In this document: piece by piece, positions 38,957 through 42,005 of the stretch
Position numbering within the stretch: position 1 is the stretch's first letter
How the letters are laid out: the number at the start of each line of letters is the position of its first letter
Source of the DNA: CAYPXN01 sp964414715
Lineage (GTDB): Bacteria > UBA10199 > JADFYH01
Direction of reading: 5' to 3'
Assembly: GCA_964414715.1 (NCBI GenBank)
Contig: CAYPXN010000068.1
Coordinates: forward strand, 1 to 42,005
Length of the DNA stretch: 42,005 nucleotides
Notes under the pieces: model-generated
The model's database searches: none
The model's input: only the letters and a program-made list of their open reading frames with translations
What the model was told of the DNA's origin: nothing
Made by a program: the position numbers and the translations under genes

Positions 38957-41434
38957 ATGAATATTCTTAAATCTTATACCCATTTTCTTTATAAAACCCG
39001 ATGGTTCTTGGCCGTTTTGTTTACTGCTTTTTTTGCCTATTGCGTATTTGTGAGTTCTCATTTGAAACTGAAGAGTGATTTTAAAGAACTTCTTCCCGAG
39101 AGTTTTCAAAGCGTTAAAGATCTTGATCGCATTCTCAAGCGAGCTCCCAGTACCGGCGGCTTGATTGTGGCGATTGAGTCGGATGACCCTCAAAGTTCCA
39201 TCCGTTTTGGAAATGCCTTGGTAGAAAAGCTCAAGTCCTATCCCCCTGAATATATTTCCTCTGTTGATTATAATGCCAAGGAAGTGAAGGCGTTTTTTGA
39301 AGATCACAAATATCTTTATATGGACTTGGAGGATCTTCAGGAGCTTCATGATCGCTTGGATCGTAGAATCAAACGCGAAAAGGTAAAGCATACCGGTTTA
39401 TTCATGAGCTTTGAAACTCCGGAAGAAGAAAAAGAAGCCTTCTCTACGGATGACATTGAAGCCAAGTATAAAAAGAAAACGGCGAATTACAGCGAGTATA
39501 TTGATGGCTATTATTTTACGGAAAAAGGTCGCTTGATGGCGATTTTGATTCGTCCACCCGGATCTTCGACGGGAATAGATTTTTCAAGGAAGTTGGTGAC
39601 AAAAGTTGAAGGAACAATTCAAGAGCTAAATCCCCAAAGCTTTAATCCCACGATGAAGGTGGGACTCACCGGAAAATTCAAACGGGTTCTTTATGAATAC
39701 CAAACTCTGATCGATGATATCGTTTCCACTGCTTTGCTCTGTGTTGCTTTGGTGAGTTTGGCAGTTTTGATTTACTACCGAAAAATTCGCATGGTTTTGC
39801 TGATGGCTTGGGCAGTTTTTAATGGTTGTGCTTGGACTTTTGCGCTGACTGAATGGCATATTGGTTATTTGAATACCCAAACTGCCTTTTTGGGTTCGGT
39901 GATTGTGGGAAATGGGATTAATCATGGTTTGATTTTGATGGCTCGTTATCTGGAAGAGAGAAAGAAGGGTGTGAATGCCTATGATTCTCTGTGTATTGCT
40001 CTTCCCGCAACTTTTGCAGGCACCTTGGCTTCGAGTTTAACCACGAGTGTTGCCTTTGCCATTTTGATGTTTACCAATATCAAGGGATTTTCCCAGTTCG
40101 GCTATATTGGGGGAATCGGTATGTTTCTCTGTTGGGTTGCCGCTTATTCCGTTTTGCCTGTATTTCTCATGATCAGCGAACAAATTTGGCCTTTGCTAAG
40201 ACCCCATCAAGTTTCACGTGAGAGTTTTTCTCTGATGAACTTGTATGTAAAGGATTTGGCCCGCTATGCAAAACCGATTGCTGTGCTAGGTGTTGCCTTA
40301 ACCCTTTTTTCGGTTCCGGTGATTCTTTGGTATCTGCCTCGCTCTTTAGAATATGATTTTTCAAAGTTAAAGGTCCAAAGCTCAAAGAAGGAAATGCAGG
40401 AAGAAGCAGCCTTGAATGATCGTATCCGGTCGATTTTTGGGGGCTCGACCACTCCTGCAGTAATTGTGACAGACACGATTGAACAGGTAGTGCCCTTGTG
40501 TAATGAAATACAGCGTAAAAATATTCAGGACCCCCCTGAAAAGCAGGTGGTCGAAAGTTGTAAATCTCTCTATTCCTATGTTCCTGCAGATCAAGATCAG
40601 AAAATTGAACTGCTTCAAAAAATCCGTAAACTTTTGGAAGATAACACCTTGAATTTTCTGAGTGAAGATCAAAAGAAGGAAATGGAAAAGTTTAAATCCC
40701 AGTTTACGGCACAGAAGGTAAGCTTGCAGGATGTCCCCAAGGAAGTCGTTCGAAATTTTCGTGAGAAAAATGGAGATGTGGGGAAAATTGTTTATGTTTA
40801 TCCGGGGAGCGGAGATAAAAACAGTTTAACGGATGGAAAAAATCTTATTCATTTTTCAGACATTATTCGTAGCAACACTTTACCGGATGGGACTGTTTTG
40901 ACCGCCTCGGGTGATTCGGTTATTTTTTCAGATTTGCTTCGCGCAGTGATTCAGGATGGTTCCAAAGCAACGGTTTTTGCCTTTTTGGCCGTCTGTTTGG
41001 TGGTGATTTTGGTATTTAGAGAATGGAGGGGGTCTATCATTATAATAGGAACTCTTACGGCGGGGGTTCTTTGGATGGGCTTTTTCATGGCTCTCTTTAA
41101 AATCAAGATCAATTTCTTTAACTTTATCGCCATTCCCACCACTTTCGGAATTGGGGTCGACTACGGTGTGAATATCTATCAAAGATATAAGTTGGAAGGC
41201 TCAGGATCTTTGTTGAAGGTTTTGAAAACAACGGGGGGAGCTGTGATGCTATGTTCTGTAACCACCATTATTGGTTACGCGACACTCATCATTGCCAAAA
41301 ACCAGGCCTTGGCTTCCTTTGGTTGGATTGGAATCCTGGGGGAAGTAACCTGCTTGATTTCCGCGCTCTTGTTTGTGCCTTCGCTTCTGATTCGTCGGGA
41401 AAAGAAGAATGGGATTCTCCAAACTTATTTTTAA
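38957..41434 (+). CDS. MMPL/RND-superfamily transporter
   Basis: 825 residues in the duplicated RND layout: one N-terminal helix (~15-33), a ~220-residue periplasmic loop, five helices (~250-405), a seventh helix (~440), a second periplasmic loop (~460-655) and five final helices (~660-815). The helix-4-like motif in repeat 2, TFGIGVDYGVNIYQRY, keeps the Asp expected for proton relay. The equivalent in repeat 1, VIVGNGINHGLILMARY, has Asn-His instead. Members export lipids, hopanoids or hydrophobic compounds; the substrate cannot be deduced. No ribosome binding site is obvious. Confidence 0.88.
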   Translation: MNILKSYTHFLYKTRWFLAVLFTAFFAYCVFVSSHLKLKSDFKELLPESFQSVKDLDRILKRAPSTGGLIVAIESDDPQSSIRFGNALVEKLKSYPPEYISSVDYNAKEVKAFFEDHKYLYMDLEDLQELHDRLDRRIKREKVKHTGLFMSFETPEEEKEAFSTDDIEAKYKKKTANYSEYIDGYYFTEKGRLMAILIRPPGSSTGIDFSRKLVTKVEGTIQELNPQSFNPTMKVGLTGKFKRVLYEYQTLIDDIVSTALLCVALVSLAVLIYYRKIRMVLLMAWAVFNGCAWTFALTEWHIGYLNTQTAFLGSVIVGNGINHGLILMARYLEERKKGVNAYDSLCIALPATFAGTLASSLTTSVAFAILMFTNIKGFSQFGYIGGIGMFLCWVAAYSVLPVFLMISEQIWPLLRPHQVSRESFSLMNLYVKDLARYAKPIAVLGVALTLFSVPVILWYLPRSLEYDFSKLKVQSSKKEMQEEAALNDRIRSIFGGSTTPAVIVTDTIEQVVPLCNEIQRKNIQDPPEKQVVESCKSLYSYVPADQDQKIELLQKIRKLLEDNTLNFLSEDQKKEMEKFKSQFTAQKVSLQDVPKEVVRNFREKNGDVGKIVYVYPGSGDKNSLTDGKNLIHFSDIIRSNTLPDGTVLTASGDSVIFSDLLRAVIQDGSKATVFAFLAVCLVVILVFREWRGSIIIIGTLTAGVLWMGFFMALFKIKINFFNFIAIPTTFGIGVDYGVNIYQRYKLEGSGSLLKVLKTTGGAVMLCSVTTIIGYATLIIAKNQALASFGWIGILGEVTCLISALLFVPSLLIRREKKNGILQTYF

Positions 41435-41440
41435 AAGGTT

Positions 41441-41523
41441 GTCATTGCGAGTCCTGCAAAGCAGGGCGTGGCAATCCCACCACAAAGTGGCCCTTCCTTG
41501 GGGTGAATGCACTCGCGGGATCC
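41441..41523. repeat. Palindromic repeat, GTCATxGCGAG class, copy C (incomplete)
   Basis: Begins GTCATTGCGAG and includes GGGCGTGGCAATCCC, an inner CCACAAAGTGG hairpin, and GAATGCACTCGCGGGATCC, which matches the reverse complement of the centre of copy B. The closing CTCGCAATGAC end is missing. It lies between the convergent MMPL and FKBP genes. Confidence 0.75.
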
Positions 41524-41541
41524 TTCGACTCTCTACGTTTT

Positions 41542-41973
41542 TTATTTTACCTTCACCAATTCCACATCGAAAATAAGATCGGCATTAGGGGGGATCGCAC
41601 TGCCTGCACCTCGGGCTCCGTAACCCAATTTTGCAGGAATGTATAAGGTACGATGTCCGCCTTCTTTCATGCCTGCAACGCCTTCATCCCAGCCGGGAAT
41701 GACCATGCCTGCTCCCAACAGAAATTTAAAAGGTTCGTTTCGGTCAAAAGATGAGTCGAACTTGGTTCCTTTGGCGCCTTTGTTGTCCAGCCAACCTGTA
41801 TAATTTACGAGAACCCATTTTTCTTTCACGGCAGTGGCTCCGGTTCCTACGACATAGTCTCTATATTTTAAGCCATTCGGTGTGGTTATGAGAGGAGGAT
41901 TTGCCGGTGTAACAGCAACTGCATTGCCAGTGGCAATAAAAAGGATAAAAAATGAAAGTAAAAGTTTGCGCAT
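41542..41973 (-). CDS. FKBP-type peptidyl-prolyl isomerase, exported
   Basis: 143 residues. A signal peptide (KLLLSFFILFIATGNAVA) is followed by a single FKBP domain: GLKYRDYVVGTGATA, VLVNYTGWLDN, GTKFDSSFDRNEPFKFLLGAGMVIPGWDEGVAGMKEGGHRTLYIPAKLGYGARGAG and the last strand LIFDVELVKV. All usual active-site aromatics (Y, F-D, W) are visible. It folds exported proteins in the periplasm. AAGGAG lies 6 nt before the ATG. Confidence 0.95.
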   Translation of the reverse strand: MRKLLLSFFILFIATGNAVAVTPANPPLITTPNGLKYRDYVVGTGATAVKEKWVLVNYTGWLDNKGAKGTKFDSSFDRNEPFKFLLGAGMVIPGWDEGVAGMKEGGHRTLYIPAKLGYGARGAGSAIPPNADLIFDVELVKVK

Positions 41974-42005
41974 AGAGTCTCCTTGATTTATGGGATAAAG
42001 CTGTT

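Noticed and set aside
1..42005. CRISPR arrays, tRNA/rRNA genes, prophage or IS elements
   Set aside because: No regularly spaced direct repeats, no cloverleaf or rRNA-like sequence and no transposase, integrase or phage structural motifs were seen; the repeats present are short palindromes.

Overview
The window looks like a chromosomal segment of an uncultured, aerobic, Gram-negative bacterium of the deltaproteobacterial or Bdellovibrionota-like type. The pointers are moderately low GC, an outer-membrane porin, a diheme (type B) succinate dehydrogenase, sigma-54 control of glnK/glnA, beta-helix surface proteins with GG-Cys-Ser tails, and a 61-residue bacterial histone resembling Bdellovibrio Bd0055. 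No tRNA, rRNA, CRISPR array, phage or transposase gene was seen. The placement is inference from gene content.

Layout. 1-3.5 kb: the end of a secreted beta-helix protein, an autoregulated-looking winged-helix/nucleotidyltransferase pair (toxin-antitoxin-like), and a YhaM-type HD exoribonuclease. 3.5-8.5 kb: a 1396-residue membrane protein with an internal duplication, then a small membrane protein and a YacP/NYN nuclease on the other strand. 8.5-12.6 kb: a nitrogen module (glnK, glnA, BBP2-type porin) with two nearly identical sigma-54 promoters. 12.6-17.7 kb: a flavoprotein/Fe-S/CCG-domain operon whose flavoprotein resembles alkyl-DHAP synthase, followed by a lipid kinase. 17.7-18.1 kb: the histone gene. 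Two copies of a ~120-nt structured hairpin element follow the CCG gene and the histone gene.

18.1-29.1 kb is a TCA-cycle block: icd, mdh, sdhCAB, sucCD, ndk, interrupted by a CSLREA beta-helix protein and an L,D-transpeptidase on the other strand. 29.2-34.3 kb holds a secreted protein, a DHH phosphoesterase, a DUF1624-type membrane protein, serS and a PPIase/DsbA fusion. 34.3-38.1 kb is a beta-oxidation operon (multifunctional 3-hydroxyacyl-CoA dehydrogenase and thiolase) behind a FadR-like operator. 38.1-42 kb carries a secreted protein, an MMPL/RND-type transporter and a secreted FKBP isomerase.

Three themes stand out. (1) Several genes have a good -10 box only 6-7 nt before the ATG and no Shine-Dalgarno at usable spacing, which suggests leaderless mRNAs. 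(2) Two central metabolic genes, sdhA and the 3-hydroxyacyl-CoA dehydrogenase, are broken by in-frame stop codons with homologous sequence continuing in the same frame. (3) Intergenic gaps carry at least five classes of palindromic repeat in addition to the twin structured element. All family assignments are from recognised motifs and memory of families; no database search was run.
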